A DNA stretch of 64,000 bases from Desmospora profundinema (lineage in GTDB: Bacteria; Bacillota; Bacilli; Thermoactinomycetales; DSM-45169): positions 62,001 through 126,000 of the forward strand of contig NZ_JAVDQG010000004.1 in the NCBI RefSeq assembly GCF_031454155.1, read 5' to 3'. The translations under genes were made by a program, and so were the position numbers. Below, piece after piece: positions 17,042 through 26,354 of this stretch. Under the pieces are notes generated by a model. That model did not search any database and was not told the origin of the DNA. It saw only the letters and a list, made by a program, of their open reading frames with translations. How positions within the stretch are numbered: the first letter of the stretch is position 1; each line of letters begins with the position of its first letter.

Positions 17042-18619
17042 TTATATGCGTGGTCCTGCATTCCGGATGGCGTCTCCTACATCGGTGAACCTCCGGAAAT
17101 TTTCCTGAAAGCGAAGAGCCAGTTCCCGCGCCTTTCGATCATAAGCGTCGGGATCATCCCAGGTTCGGCGGGGCTGCAGGATGTCCGACGGCACTGAGGG
17201 GCACGAATCGGGAATGTGAATGCCAAACACCGTGTCGGGGGTAAATCCGGCCTGATCCAGACTGCCATTCAGGGCGGATTTCACCATGGCACGGGTGTAG
17301 GCCAGTTTCATCCGTTGCCCGGTCCCGTAGGGGCCGCCGGACCAGCCGGTATTGACCAAGTAAACCCGGGATTGGTGGCGGGCTATTTTTTCCCCGAGCA
17401 TCTCGGCGTACACCCGGGCCGGTCGTGGCAGGAAGGGGGCGCCGAAGCAGGTGGAAAAGGTGGTTTCCGGTTCGGTTACTCCCCGCTCTGTTCCAGCCAG
17501 CTTACTGGTGTAGCCGGATAAAAAATGATACATGGCTTGTTCCGGTGTTAGTTTGGCGATCGGGGGAAGGACTCCAAAGGCGTCTGCGGTTAAAAACAGG
17601 ATGGTTTCCGGATGATCGCCTACTCCGGGGATGCGTGCACCGGGAATATAGTCCACCGGATAGGCGGCACGGGTATTCTCCGTATATACGGAACTGCTGT
17701 AGTCCGCTACCCCCCGTTCGTCGAGAGCCACGTTTTCCAGTACCGTTCCGAACCGGATGGCATTCCAGATCTGCGGTTCTTTCTCCTCCGACAGACCGAT
17801 GCACTTGGCGTAACATCCGCCTTCGATGTTGAAAACACCGGTGTCCGACCAACCGTGTTCATCGTCTCCGATCAGTTGTCGGTCCGGATCGGCGGACAGG
17901 GTGGTTTTTCCCGTTCCCGACAATCCGAAGAAGAGGGCGGTATCACCATTGGTACCCCGATTGGCTGAACAGTGCATGGGAAGGACACCTTGATCCGGCA
18001 ACAAATAGTTCATCACGCTGAAAATGGACTTTTTCATCTCACCGGCGTACTGGGTGCCGCCGATCAGGATGATGCGGCGTTCCAGGCTAACGGCGATAAA
18101 CGTCTCCGACCGGGTTCCATCCCTCTTTGGATCCGCCAGAAAACCGGGAGCACTGATCACGGTAAATTCCGGTTGGTGACGGGCAAACTCCTCCTCTGTC
18201 GGTCGGACAAATAGCTGGCGGGCAAACAGATTGTGCCAAGCGTATTCATTAATCACCCGGAGTGGGAGACGGTGTTTACGGTCGCTTCCCGCAAAACCGT
18301 CAAAAATGAAGACATCTTTGTTCGCCAGATATTGCTGCACGGCTGTTGCCAGGTGGTCGAAGACAGCAGGCTCCATCGGGCGATTGACACTGCCCCAGTC
18401 AATATGATGGTGGACCGCTGGTTCGTCCACGAGATACTTGTCCTTGGGGGAACGGCCGGTGTACTTTCCGGTAGTGGCCATAAACGCGCCCGTGGACGTT
18501 AATCTTCCTTCTTTGCGATGAAGGGCTTGTTCAATCAATTGAGAAGTGGACAAATTGTTGTGAACGGTTCCATGAAAGGATCCGCTCACCGAACCGCTTA
18601 CAAATACCTCGGTATCCAT
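17042..18619 (-). CDS. pckA: Phosphoenolpyruvate carboxykinase (ATP)
   Basis: The 525-residue protein carries the PEPCK P-loop G-L-S-G-T-G-K-T-T near residue 230, the kinase-2 region [15 protein letters not shown] near 55 and the metal/substrate motif M-H-C-S-A-N near 190. It makes phosphoenolpyruvate from oxaloacetate and ATP for gluconeogenesis. Length is normal. The gene stands alone between a strong terminator and a promoter-like site at 18691-18718. Confidence 0.97.
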   Translation of the reverse strand: MDTEVFVSGSVSGSFHGTVHNNLSTSQLIEQALHRKEGRLTSTGAFMATTGKYTGRSPKDKYLVDEPAVHHHIDWGSVNRPMEPAVFDHLATAVQQYLANKDVFIFDGFAGSDRKHRLPLRVINEYAWHNLFARQLFVRPTEEEFARHQPEFTVISAPGFLADPKRDGTRSETFIAVSLERRIILIGGTQYAGEMKKSIFSVMNYLLPDQGVLPMHCSANRGTNGDTALFFGLSGTGKTTLSADPDRQLIGDDEHGWSDTGVFNIEGGCYAKCIGLSEEKEPQIWNAIRFGTVLENVALDERGVADYSSSVYTENTRAAYPVDYIPGARIPGVGDHPETILFLTADAFGVLPPIAKLTPEQAMYHFLSGYTSKLAGTERGVTEPETTFSTCFGAPFLPRPARVYAEMLGEKIARHQSRVYLVNTGWSGGPYGTGQRMKLAYTRAMVKSALNGSLDQAGFTPDTVFGIHIPDSCPSVPSDILQPRRTWDDPDAYDRKARELALRFQENFRRFTDVGDAIRNAGPRI

Positions 18620-18690
18620 CGGTCCATCCTTTCCTTTGCGTTACCTTATTCATATGATTAGCGTTCATATTGGTACATTCCAACAGAAAA

Positions 18691-18718
18691 AGTATAACAC
18701 ATTGGAGGTTTTGTTGAA
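18691..18718 (-). promoter_or_regulatory. Putative pckA promoter
   Basis: On the minus strand, TTCAAC (18718-18713), 16 bp, TATACT (18696-18691), about 70 bp upstream of the pckA start. The -35 is weak, as is common in regulated gluconeogenic genes. Confidence 0.45.
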
Positions 18719-18833
18719 AACAATAGGGGGAATTCATCAGTAAGGAGTAGAGCTTTGGGTTGTTCTCCCATTGACTTCATCCTCAATAAGTGGTATCTTC
18801 ATACAGAATGAATACCTTAGCGGGAGTGTTTGA

Positions 18834-19205
18834 ATGAGTCAGCTAGCGGAAGGATCCGTCGTGAGCGGAGAAGTCGTCGCGATTAAACCCTTCGGGGCTT
18901 TCGTCAAATTGGAATCGGGGGAGACGGGCCTCATCCATATCTCTCAAATTTCCACCAAGTTTGTGGAGAAGGTGGAGGATGAATTGTCCGTTGGAGACAC
19001 CGTTAAGGCCAAGGTGCTTTCCATCGATTCCTCAGGGAAGATCTCCCTCTCCATCAAAGCGCTCAGCGACGACCGTCCCCGTGGACCTCGCGGACGCCGC
19101 GGACGCGGAGGTGCGCCGGATTTCGAGGACATGATGAAAAAGTGGATGAAAAGTAGCGAAGAGCGTTTGAGCGCGTTGGCGGCCAAACAAAAGAAGGGGC
19201 GCTGA
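18834..19205 (+). CDS. yabR: S1-domain RNA-binding protein (YabR type)
   Basis: The 123-residue protein is one S1 domain (residues 3-78: G-S-V-V-S-G-E-V, F-G-A-F-V-K-L, G-L-I-H-I-S-Q-I, I-S-L-S-I-K). A basic R/G-rich linker (R-G-P-R-G-R-R-G-R-G-G) and a C-terminal D-F-E-D-M-M-K-K-W-M-K-S-S-E-E-R-L helix follow. That tail matches Bacillus YabR more than YugI. It likely binds RNA or the ribosome. YabR normally sits beside divIC and ftsH; here it stands alone. Confidence 0.88.
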   Translation: MSQLAEGSVVSGEVVAIKPFGAFVKLESGETGLIHISQISTKFVEKVEDELSVGDTVKAKVLSIDSSGKISLSIKALSDDRPRGPRGRRGRGGAPDFEDMMKKWMKSSEERLSALAAKQKKGR

Positions 19206-19229
19206 ACGTTCAGTCGCTTGGATAAAGGG

Positions 19230-19262
19230 ACATCTTCCGTTTATTTCGGAAGGTGTTTTTTA
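19230..19262 (+). terminator. Terminator of the S1-domain gene
   Basis: A ten-pair stem ACATCTTCCG/CGGAAGGTGT with a seven-base loop, then a T-run. Confidence 0.9.
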
Positions 19263-19361
19263 TTATGGAGGCAAATTGATTGTTTTTTGAATTGGGACAA
19301 AATGATAGAATCAAAAAGCAAGCACCACCCTTTGTTCAGGGGAATCCTCCGGGTTACGAAT

Positions 19362-19467
19362 CATAGCGAGACCCGGGAACGAAAGTGACCGTGGCGAGAC
19401 TTGTGCTTCTATGAGTGCATAGCGAGACCCGGGAACGAAAGTGGCCGAGGCCAGACTGGTATTGAAA
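19362..19467 (-). repeat. Tandem fragment of the MITE core upstream of the first kinase gene
   Basis: A unit beginning CATAGCGAGACCCGGGAACG starts at 19362 and again at 19418, a period of 56 bp; the second copy diverges after about 40 bp. Its minus strand matches the core block of the family 1 elements (CAAGTCTCGCC...GTTCCCGGTCTCGC). No inverted termini are present, so it is a fragment. It ends about 20-30 bp before the kinase start and probably contributes to its 5' untranslated or promoter region. Confidence 0.72.
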
Positions 19468-19488
19468 GTGCATATGCAAGAAAGGTGG

Positions 19489-21111
19489 ATGCTGGTGGAA
19501 GGAAAGCGGTTGGGTGGGCGGTACGAGATCATCCAACGCGTCGGCGGCGGCGGGATGGCGGTGGTTTATCTGGCCATCGACCAGATGTTGGAGCGCCGTG
19601 TCGCGGTCAAAGTGATGAATGATTCCCTCAGCCATGATCAGGACTTTATCCGTCGATTTCATCGGGAAGCGAAGGCTGCCGGGAGTTTATCCCATCCTAA
19701 CGTCGTTAATGTGTACGATGTGGGTCGAGAAGGCGACACGCATTACATGGTGATGGAATTAATCAAGGGTACCAGCCTCATGGAAACCATTGAATCGAGG
19801 GGCTTTATTCCAGCTGAAGAGACGGCTCATATCGCGATTCAAATCTTGGAAGGGTTGGGGCATGCTCATGAAAACGGGATCGTTCATCGTGATGTGAAGC
19901 CTCACAATATCATGGCTACTCACGATGGGCGTTACAAGGTGATGGATTTCGGGGTTTCCCGTTTAGCCCGAGCTTCCACCATCACGCAGACGGGGTCTGT
20001 GATGGGCTCGGTTCATTATTTCTCACCGGAACAGGCTAAGGGAGCGGAGACCAGCAGTGCGTCCGATCTGTATTCCTTGGGCGTGGTGTTGTATGAGATG
20101 GTGACAGGCCGATTGCCGTTTGACAGCGATGAGGCCATCGCCATAGCGTTAAAGCACCTGCAGCAACCGGTCCCGGATCCCCGAACCATCCGTCCCGAAC
20201 TGCCGGAGCCCCTGTGTCAAGTTATCTTCCGCGCGATGGAGAAAGATCCTCAGGATCGATATCAATCGGCACAGGAAATGATCGCCGACCTGAAGGCTTT
20301 TTTGGGAGGACAACCGCTGGGCGCCACCAGTGCACCAGCGGCAGCCGGGGGCGTCTGGGAGCGGGAACGCGATCAAGGAACCGGTCACCAGAACCCCCCG
20401 GAAGAATGGGAACAGGAGACGGTTTCCCGGAAAACGGATCCTCTCATGGAATCTCGTCTCACAGGGAGAAAAGGAAAAAAACGAAGTGGGAAGAAACGAT
20501 GGATCCTGGCGGTGGCGGCGGCTTTATTGCTGTTAGCAGGGATAAGTTATGGTTTATTGGGTGATTTTCAGGAATCCGCTGCCGAAGATGGATACCCGGA
20601 AGGAGAGGAGACGGAGAACGGAGGAGCCGGATCCGAAGAGCCGGATGAGGAGGCGGTCAATCCCGATGATTCCGCCGATTCCAGTGAACCGGCGCCCGGG
20701 GAAGGTTCGTCTTCACCCGGGTCCCCCGGATCCTCTGATTCCTCACAAACGCCGTCTCAACAGGAGGAACCAGACGAATACGACTGGTGGGTGGACAAGC
20801 CTCAGGGGTACAATGAAAACAGTAGTTTCCGCAATATCAATAAAACCGGATCACGCGGCAATTACAACGTCAGCTTAAACACCAGTGTGGAGGGCCAGTT
20901 TTCCTACGAGGTGTTTGTCTCGGACGGAAAAGGAAAGCGAAAAATAAAAACCGGTCAGGTGCCGGTTCCCTACTCTGAGGAAGAATACACCGCCGTTAGC
21001 TTCGGGGTTTCCGTTCCGGCGGAAGAGATTCCTAGTCGTGGGTTGATCAAGATCGTCATCTTTTCAAGCGCGGCAGATGAAGTGGAACACTTGTTGGAAC
21101 AGTGGGATTGA
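19489..21111 (+). CDS. Membrane Ser/Thr protein kinase with unrecognised extracellular domain (paralogue 1)
   Basis: The 540-residue protein begins with a Hanks-type kinase domain (about 1-265): glycine loop V-G-G-G-G-M-A-V-V-Y, catalytic lysine in V-A-V-K-V-M (K41), H-R-D-V-K-P-H-N, D-F-G-V-S and a G-S-V-H-Y-F-S-P-E-Q-A activation segment, all intact. A basic linker, one membrane span at about 337-357 and an acidic Pro/Ser-rich stalk follow. The last ~112 residues (from D-E-Y-D-W-W) form a domain I do not recognise; there are no PASTA repeats. GTG at 19495 is an alternative start. It is a tandem paralogue of the next gene and probably a surface-signal sensor. Confidence 0.9.
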   Translation: MLVEGKRLGGRYEIIQRVGGGGMAVVYLAIDQMLERRVAVKVMNDSLSHDQDFIRRFHREAKAAGSLSHPNVVNVYDVGREGDTHYMVMELIKGTSLMETIESRGFIPAEETAHIAIQILEGLGHAHENGIVHRDVKPHNIMATHDGRYKVMDFGVSRLARASTITQTGSVMGSVHYFSPEQAKGAETSSASDLYSLGVVLYEMVTGRLPFDSDEAIAIALKHLQQPVPDPRTIRPELPEPLCQVIFRAMEKDPQDRYQSAQEMIADLKAFLGGQPLGATSAPAAAGGVWERERDQGTGHQNPPEEWEQETVSRKTDPLMESRLTGRKGKKRSGKKRWILAVAAALLLLAGISYGLLGDFQESAAEDGYPEGEETENGGAGSEEPDEEAVNPDDSADSSEPAPGEGSSSPGSPGSSDSSQTPSQQEEPDEYDWWVDKPQGYNENSSFRNINKTGSRGNYNVSLNTSVEGQFSYEVFVSDGKGKRKIKTGQVPVPYSEEEYTAVSFGVSVPAEEIPSRGLIKIVIFSSAADEVEHLLEQWD

Positions 21112-21213
21112 TGGTGAAGTCCGAGCTGCTGATCGATGTTCGGTTAGCAGTTTTTTTATCATCCAAACGGATAGGGATGGAAACGTTCATGGATGTCGGA
21201 AGGAGAAAGGGTG

Positions 21214-22740
21214 ATGGTCTTGGAGGGCAAAACGCTGGGAGGACGGTACGAAGTCATCCAACGCGTCGGCGGCGGCGGGATGGCGGTGGTCTATCTGGCC
21301 ATCGACCGGATGCTGAAGCGCCGTGTTGCGATAAAAGTGATGAACGATTCCCTCAGTCACGACCAGGACTTTATCCGTCGATTTCATCGAGAAGCCAGGG
21401 CTGCAGGAAGCTTGTCCCATCCCAACATCGTCAATGTGTACGATGTCAGTTGCGAAGGGGACACCCACTACATGGTGATGGAATTCATCCAGGGCGAAAG
21501 TCTGATGGAGAAGATCCGATCGGCAGGTTTCATCCCAGCCGAGGAAGCGGCCCGGATCTCCCTACAGATTCTGGAGGGTTTGAGACATGTCCATAAAAAC
21601 GGAATTATTCATCGTGATGTGAAGCCCCACAATATCATGTCTACTCGAGACGGACGTTATAAAGTGACTGATTTCGGCGTGTCTCGTCTGTCACGCGCTT
21701 CTGCCATCACCCAGACTGGATACGTGATGGGGTCGGTTCATTATTTCTCACCGGAGCAGGCTAAGGGTACGAAAACGAGCCGCACGTCGGATCTGTATTC
21801 CCTGGGTGTCGTGTTATTCGAGATGGTGACGGGTTGTCTCCCCTTCGAGAGTAATGAGGCGATCGCCATCGCCCTGAAACACATACAGGATCCGACACCG
21901 GATCCCCGGACGATTCGGCCGGAGATCCCGGAACCGTTGTGTCAAGTGATCTTCCGGGCGATGGCAAAAGATCCGTCGGGTCGGTACCAATCAGCGGATG
22001 AAATGATTGCCGATCTAAAGGCTTTTTTAAATGGCCAGCCATTGGAGAAAAAGCAATCCGCAGCGACAGGGGAGACCGTGAGGCAAAAGAGTCATCTGGA
22101 CTCTGGGAAGGAGAATCATACGGTTACCCGATGGAAAGCGCCGTTGGATTTACACTTGTTAAAGAAGAAAATCATGCAACTTGAAGGGAAAAAGAAGTGG
22201 ATCCTGGCGGTGGCAGCGGCATTGTTGTTGTTCGCTTTTATCGGCATTTATCTATCGTACGATTCGCAAAAGACAGCGGCCGAAGGGGTGGAGTCCGCGG
22301 ATAAAGCGCCAGACAGCGCTACGTATGTTCAAAAGGAGTTGTCCGATTCATCCGGTAACAGCGACTCACCGGATTCGTCTCCGTCATCGCCTGAGGAAGA
22401 GCTGGACGAATATAATTGGTGGGCCGATACTCCCAGCAACGACAGCTTCTGGGATATCACTTCCCTTACGGAGGGTACTTCCGGGAATTACTACATCGAG
22501 GTAAGCACTCATTCATCCATGGGGCAGTTTTATTATGATGTCATAATCGCTGACGGAAGGGGAGAACGAAAGTGGAATACGGGACAGGTGAATGTTCCTG
22601 AAGACGAAGGGGAATTCACACGGGTTGAATTTACCGTTTCCATTCCCTTGGAGGATCTGCCCAATCGGGGGGCTGTTAAGGTGATTATCTATTCCAATGA
22701 TTTTGACCGGATTGAGCACGTATTGCAACGTTGGGGATGA
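21214..22740 (+). CDS. Membrane Ser/Thr protein kinase with unrecognised extracellular domain (paralogue 2)
   Basis: The 508-residue protein has the same layout as its upstream paralogue: an intact kinase domain (lysine in V-A-I-K-V-M, H-R-D-V-K-P-H-N, D-F-G-V-S), one membrane span at about 328-347, a shorter Ser-rich stalk, and the same C-terminal domain from D-E-Y-N-W-W at about 398. The N-terminal coding DNA is nearly identical to paralogue 1 over the glycine loop, while linker and stalk have diverged strongly. The ATG at 21214 has AAGGAG eight bases upstream and defines the true family N-terminus. No PP2C phosphatase or rsgA lies nearby, unlike the canonical prkC locus. Confidence 0.91.
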   Translation: MVLEGKTLGGRYEVIQRVGGGGMAVVYLAIDRMLKRRVAIKVMNDSLSHDQDFIRRFHREARAAGSLSHPNIVNVYDVSCEGDTHYMVMEFIQGESLMEKIRSAGFIPAEEAARISLQILEGLRHVHKNGIIHRDVKPHNIMSTRDGRYKVTDFGVSRLSRASAITQTGYVMGSVHYFSPEQAKGTKTSRTSDLYSLGVVLFEMVTGCLPFESNEAIAIALKHIQDPTPDPRTIRPEIPEPLCQVIFRAMAKDPSGRYQSADEMIADLKAFLNGQPLEKKQSAATGETVRQKSHLDSGKENHTVTRWKAPLDLHLLKKKIMQLEGKKKWILAVAAALLLFAFIGIYLSYDSQKTAAEGVESADKAPDSATYVQKELSDSSGNSDSPDSSPSSPEEELDEYNWWADTPSNDSFWDITSLTEGTSGNYYIEVSTHSSMGQFYYDVIIADGRGERKWNTGQVNVPEDEGEFTRVEFTVSIPLEDLPNRGAVKVIIYSNDFDRIEHVLQRWG

Positions 22741-22831
22741 CGGCTGATCTACAGAAAGGGTGTGATGCCGTTTAAAGGGCCCTTTGAGGAGTCGATCTCC
22801 CCTCCTGGAGATCTCCCATAATAAATATAAT

Positions 22832-22875
22832 AAAAAGCCAGAATCCCCAACGGTATCCGGGGATTCTGGCTTTTT
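22832..22875. terminator. Bidirectional terminator between kinase 2 and mnmM
   Basis: A 17-base perfect inverted repeat AAAAAGCCAGAATCCCC/GGGGATTCTGGCTTTTT around a ten-base loop serves both converging genes. Confidence 0.93.
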
Positions 22876-22927
22876 AAGCTTTTTCTTTTTCACGAAGTCA
22901 TGAGCCGGAACATCCGGTCCATACCCT

Positions 22928-23494
22928 TTAACGCTTACATACTGCCGTTAATAGGGGTGCATGTTCCCGGTTGAGGATTTGATAGCGAACCGTCTGATAC
23001 TGTTTCGGATCCAGCTCTTCCAACCACATCAACACCCGATCCGCTTCCGTTTGTCCGCCGGGATGACCCGTGTAAAGGACAGCGGTCAGGATTCCACCGG
23101 GGTGGAGCATCTCCGCTGCTTGCCGCATGGCATCCAGCGTGGCTTCCGGTTGAGTCGTAATGGCCGGGTCGCCATGAGGGAGGTAGCCTAGATTAAACAT
23201 GGCAGCATCAATATGGAGCACGCCTTGGCTGTATAAATGGTGTTTCATCTTTTCGTGGCTGTCGTGGAAAAGGACGACACGGTGGGCGAGGGACTCTTTT
23301 TCCAAGCGAAGTCGGCTTCGCGTGACCGCCTCCTCCTGGATGTCGAAACCGAATACACGTCCCGCGTTCCCTACATGATCGGCCAGGAAGCGGAGGTCGT
23401 GACCGTTTCCCATTGTGGCGTCGACAGCTGTCCCACCTGTAGGCAATCGTTCGGACACCCACTCGTGGGTTTGCTCTAAAATGCCAGGAAGCAT
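22928..23494 (-). CDS. mnmM: tRNA mnm5s2U methyltransferase MnmM (YtqB)
   Basis: The 188-residue class I methyltransferase has the SAM motif A-V-D-A-T-M-G-N-G-H-D near residue 23, motif II F-G-F-D-I-Q near 48 and the family motif N-L-G-Y-L-P-H-G-D near 101. This is the YtqB family, shown in Gram-positive bacteria to methylate nm5s2U to mnm5s2U at tRNA position 34. Its ATG shares a base with the stop of the upstream radical SAM gene (TGATG), so the two are translationally coupled and act in one pathway. Confidence 0.88.
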   Translation of the reverse strand: MLPGILEQTHEWVSERLPTGGTAVDATMGNGHDLRFLADHVGNAGRVFGFDIQEEAVTRSRLRLEKESLAHRVVLFHDSHEKMKHHLYSQGVLHIDAAMFNLGYLPHGDPAITTQPEATLDAMRQAAEMLHPGGILTAVLYTGHPGGQTEADRVLMWLEELDPKQYQTVRYQILNREHAPLLTAVCKR

Positions 23495-24495
23495 CAGGGC
23501 TTCTCACCCGCCCACGCCGGCAGAAGTGACGGTGTGGAAGGAGACCACTTTTTCCCCTGCCAGGACCCGCGCCGCTCCAGTTCGTCGTCGATGGCGTTCA
23601 GCGCCTCCCACTTTTTTGTGCTCCACATGGGACCGATCATCAAATCCGGCGGACCGTCCCCCGTCACCCGATGGATCACCATCTGCGGCGGCAGCATTTC
23701 CAGTGTGTCCACCACCAGGCGCACATACGTCTCCCGATCCAGGAACTGGAGCAGTCCTTCCCGATATTGCCGGACCATGGGCGTCTTTTTTAAAAGGTGG
23801 AGAGAGTGAATCTTGATTCCCTGAATATCCATACCGGCACAAGCACGCGCTGTTTCCAACATCATCTCCTCGGTCTCCTGCGGCAATCCGTAAATAATGT
23901 GGGCGCATGTACGGATGTTTCGCTCTCTCAGTTTGGCGACCCCTTCCAGAAAACACGCATAATCGTGGCCGCGGTTGATCAAATCCGAGGTCGAATCATG
24001 AACGGTTTGCAAACCCAATTCCACCCACAGATAGGTTCGTTCGTTCAGTTCTTCCAGCAAATCCAGCACATCCTCCGGCAAGCAGTCCGGACGGGTGGCG
24101 ATGGAAAGGCCAACCACATTTTCCTGTTCCAAAATGCACTCGTACATGGGCCGCAGTTCTTCGGCAGGGGCGTAGGTGTTGCTGAATGCCTGGAAGTAAC
24201 CCAGATATTTGGCCTGGGGCCATTTTTGATGAAGACGCTCTTTTACCCGCTGAAACTGTTCGACCAGGTCCTGTCGCCGGTCACCGGCAAAATCTCCGGA
24301 ACCACGCGGACTGCAGAACGTGCACCCGCCGGATGCGACAGTGCCGTCCCGGTTGGGACAGGTGAATCCACCGTCCAGGGGCACCTTGAAGATCTTTTCT
24401 CCGAATCGGGTGCGCAGATGGTGGTTCCATGTATGATAACGCTTGTCCCCCCAGATCAGGGGAATAGGTTTAGATATGCGGTTCGATACGTGCAT
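23494..24495 (-). CDS. mnmL: Radical SAM protein MnmL (YtqA, TIGR01212 family)
   Basis: The 333-residue protein carries a radical-SAM cluster with spaced cysteines in C-P-N-R-D-G-T-V and G-G-C-T-F-C near residues 47-62, then W-V-E-L-G-L-Q-T near 145 and H-I-I-Y-G-L-P near 185. The YtqA family acts with MnmM on the cmnm5 branch of tRNA wobble uridine modification in Bacilli, yielding the aminomethyl form. The start at 24495 has AAAGGA nine bases upstream; the in-frame start 15 codons earlier lacks a site. It is the first gene of a two-gene operon. Confidence 0.87.
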   Translation of the reverse strand: MHVSNRISKPIPLIWGDKRYHTWNHHLRTRFGEKIFKVPLDGGFTCPNRDGTVASGGCTFCSPRGSGDFAGDRRQDLVEQFQRVKERLHQKWPQAKYLGYFQAFSNTYAPAEELRPMYECILEQENVVGLSIATRPDCLPEDVLDLLEELNERTYLWVELGLQTVHDSTSDLINRGHDYACFLEGVAKLRERNIRTCAHIIYGLPQETEEMMLETARACAGMDIQGIKIHSLHLLKKTPMVRQYREGLLQFLDRETYVRLVVDTLEMLPPQMVIHRVTGDGPPDLMIGPMWSTKKWEALNAIDDELERRGSWQGKKWSPSTPSLLPAWAGEKP

Positions 24496-24628
24496 CAGCA
24501 ACCATCCTTTAACAACCAGTCTGCACTCATTATACACCACGGGTGGAGGATCCCAAGTTTGATTCTAGTATGGGCCGGGAAAATAGATACCGAGGATGAA
24601 CCGCATCGTTTGGAAAGGAGAGGTTTCA

Positions 24629-25060
24629 TTGAATCAGGAGATCCGAGCGCTGATTGATGGTTTGAACGAAGATTTGGCGTATGAGTATGCTGCCGTGATC
24701 ACTTACACCTACAACGCCGCCGTGGTTTACGGCTTGGCTCGTCCGGTGTTGAAGCCTTTCTTTGAATCGGAAGCCCAGGATGAAATGAAGCATGCCAGTT
24801 ATCTATCGGAGAAAATCGCTTCCCTGGGAGGCGTACCGGTAGTGAAACCGACAGAAGTGAAGCAAGCGGCCGATGTGAGAGAAATGCTGGAAAATGCAAT
24901 TGCGGATGAAGAGGCTACCATCAAGCGATATATGGAACGGATTGATCAGGCGGAAAAAGCACGTCAATACGGCCTCAAGATTGAGCTGGAAGATATGGTG
25001 GCCGATGAGTCCAACCATAAAGAAGAATTGCAACGTTTATTAAACGATCCTCGTTTATAA
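24629..25060 (+). CDS. Ferritin-like diiron protein
   Basis: The 143-residue protein is a four-helix ferritin-like domain. Iron ligands are suggested by E-Y in the first helix (L-A-Y-E-Y-A-A), E-x-x-H in A-Q-D-E-M-K-H-A (helix 2), D-E-E-A-T-I in helix 3 and E-S-N-H-K-E-E-L in helix 4, the bacterioferritin/rubrerythrin pattern. There is no heme-ligand Met evident and no rubredoxin domain. It may store iron or scavenge peroxide. I start at the TTG at 24629 because AAAGGAGAGG lies just upstream; the ATG at 24596 has no such site. Confidence 0.82.
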   Translation: MNQEIRALIDGLNEDLAYEYAAVITYTYNAAVVYGLARPVLKPFFESEAQDEMKHASYLSEKIASLGGVPVVKPTEVKQAADVREMLENAIADEEATIKRYMERIDQAEKARQYGLKIELEDMVADESNHKEELQRLLNDPRL

Positions 25061-25074
25061 CCATACAAGAAACG

Positions 25075-25107
25075 AACCGTAACCCTGAATAGGTTGCGGT
25101 TTTTTGG
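25075..25107 (+). terminator. Terminator of the ferritin-like gene
   Basis: AACCGTAACC pairs with GGTTGCGGTT (one G-U) around a seven-base loop, then a T-run. Confidence 0.85.
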
Positions 25108-25211
25108 TGTGCCGGGTATGCTGATAGCGGGAGAAAGGTCGAAAATAGTCGATCGGCCGTTATGGTCCGGTGTTTTTATATGGTTATGGTTTGCGGAAAG
25201 GGGACTGTCCG

Positions 25212-26084
25212 ATGAAAAAACCGCTACACTTATGTTTGTTGTTGATTTTTTTGGTCATGATTACAGGCTGTTCTCTGTTTGGCGGCGCTGAACCGGAAGA
25301 GTCGGGTCAGGCGAAGGCGGAAGCGGATCGTCCAACCCCGCCCGCCATGGAAATCCTTCAGAATGCGGAAGAGTCGATGATGGACATCAAGGGTGTCCGT
25401 TATGATGTGGCAGGTGACCAAAATCTTCGGCTGGCCCAGGACGGGAAAATGGAAACGGCCTCGATGGATTTTAACGCGGGATTGCATCTGGCACGGGATC
25501 CCTTTGGCATTCATTTGAAAGGGTATATGAATACGGATACCGATACCGTGCCCATGGAAACCTACCTATCAGAGGGTGTTTGGTATAACCGAATGGATCA
25601 AGGGGACTGGATGCGGACAAAAGGACCGTCCTTTGGAGAGGGCCAGGGACAAACACCGCTACCCACTGAATCGTTAAAACAGCTTCGATTGGTATTGGAA
25701 AAGCAATCCAATGGCGGCGAGGGTGTCCGTATGACAGCGGAAGAGGAATCCTATGTACTGGAAATGAATCTATCGGAAGAAGGCTTGAAAAAACAACTGG
25801 GTGACGATTACAAAAAAATACGAAAAGAACTGGAACCGTCCTGGGCGGAAATCGGGCTCCCTCTGGCAGATCGGGATGCCCGCCTGGTTCAGGTCAATAG
25901 GCGGATCTCAGTGGACAAGGAGACGTTTATGCCGACACAGATCGATCATTTGACCGTCTGGGAAATTCCATTGGAAAAAGGTTCTGTAACACTGGAACAA
26001 AACATGATTATGTCCTATGCCGGTGAATCGACGGAGTCGGTTACCGTACCGCAGGAAGTGAAAGAGAACGCCCGTGATCGTTGA
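25212..26084 (+). CDS. Lipoprotein of the LppX/DUF6612-like class
   Basis: The 290-residue protein has a lipoprotein signal peptide with lipobox I-T-G-C (Cys at about 19). The mature part is a beta-rich domain starting E-I-L-Q-N-A-E-E-S-M-M-D-I-K-G-V-R-Y-D-V, a pattern of lipoproteins that share a LolA/LppX-like half-barrel. Its role is unknown; such proteins may bind lipids or modulate the envelope. Start at 25212 behind GGAAAGGGG. Single gene between two terminators. Confidence 0.78.
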   Translation: MKKPLHLCLLLIFLVMITGCSLFGGAEPEESGQAKAEADRPTPPAMEILQNAEESMMDIKGVRYDVAGDQNLRLAQDGKMETASMDFNAGLHLARDPFGIHLKGYMNTDTDTVPMETYLSEGVWYNRMDQGDWMRTKGPSFGEGQGQTPLPTESLKQLRLVLEKQSNGGEGVRMTAEEESYVLEMNLSEEGLKKQLGDDYKKIRKELEPSWAEIGLPLADRDARLVQVNRRISVDKETFMPTQIDHLTVWEIPLEKGSVTLEQNMIMSYAGESTESVTVPQEVKENARDR

Positions 26085-26103
26085 TCTTACGAATGATATC
26101 GAG

Positions 26104-26135
26104 AACCGCTGTCCCTGGGATAGCGGTTTTTTTCT
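26104..26135 (+). terminator. Terminator of the lipoprotein gene
   Basis: AACCGCTGTCCC and GGGATAGCGGTT form a nearly perfect 12-pair stem, followed by seven T. Confidence 0.9.
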
Positions 26136-26261
26136 GTCCCCTTTTCTGTTTTGAACAGCAAGCCGAAAAGCGTTTCATCTGTTATAATGACTTATTCCGA
26201 TCTGTACTATAACCTGTAGTATCGTTGCTTTACATAGGAAACATCTTGAATTTTACTGGTA

Positions 26262-26290
26262 TTGACGAGGTTTTTTGTGGGGTGTATCAT
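26262..26290 (+). promoter_or_regulatory. SigA-type promoter of the pdh operon
   Basis: TTGACG (26262-26267), 17 bp, TATCAT (26285-26290). It leaves a leader of about 250 nt before pdhA, unusually long, with a possible leader peptide and no obvious terminator. Confidence 0.72.
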
Positions 26291-26354
26291 GCAAATGTAA
26301 AGATTGTCACCAAACCGGGGCTCAGCGGCTTCATTTTGTAAAAAGGAGCCATTT

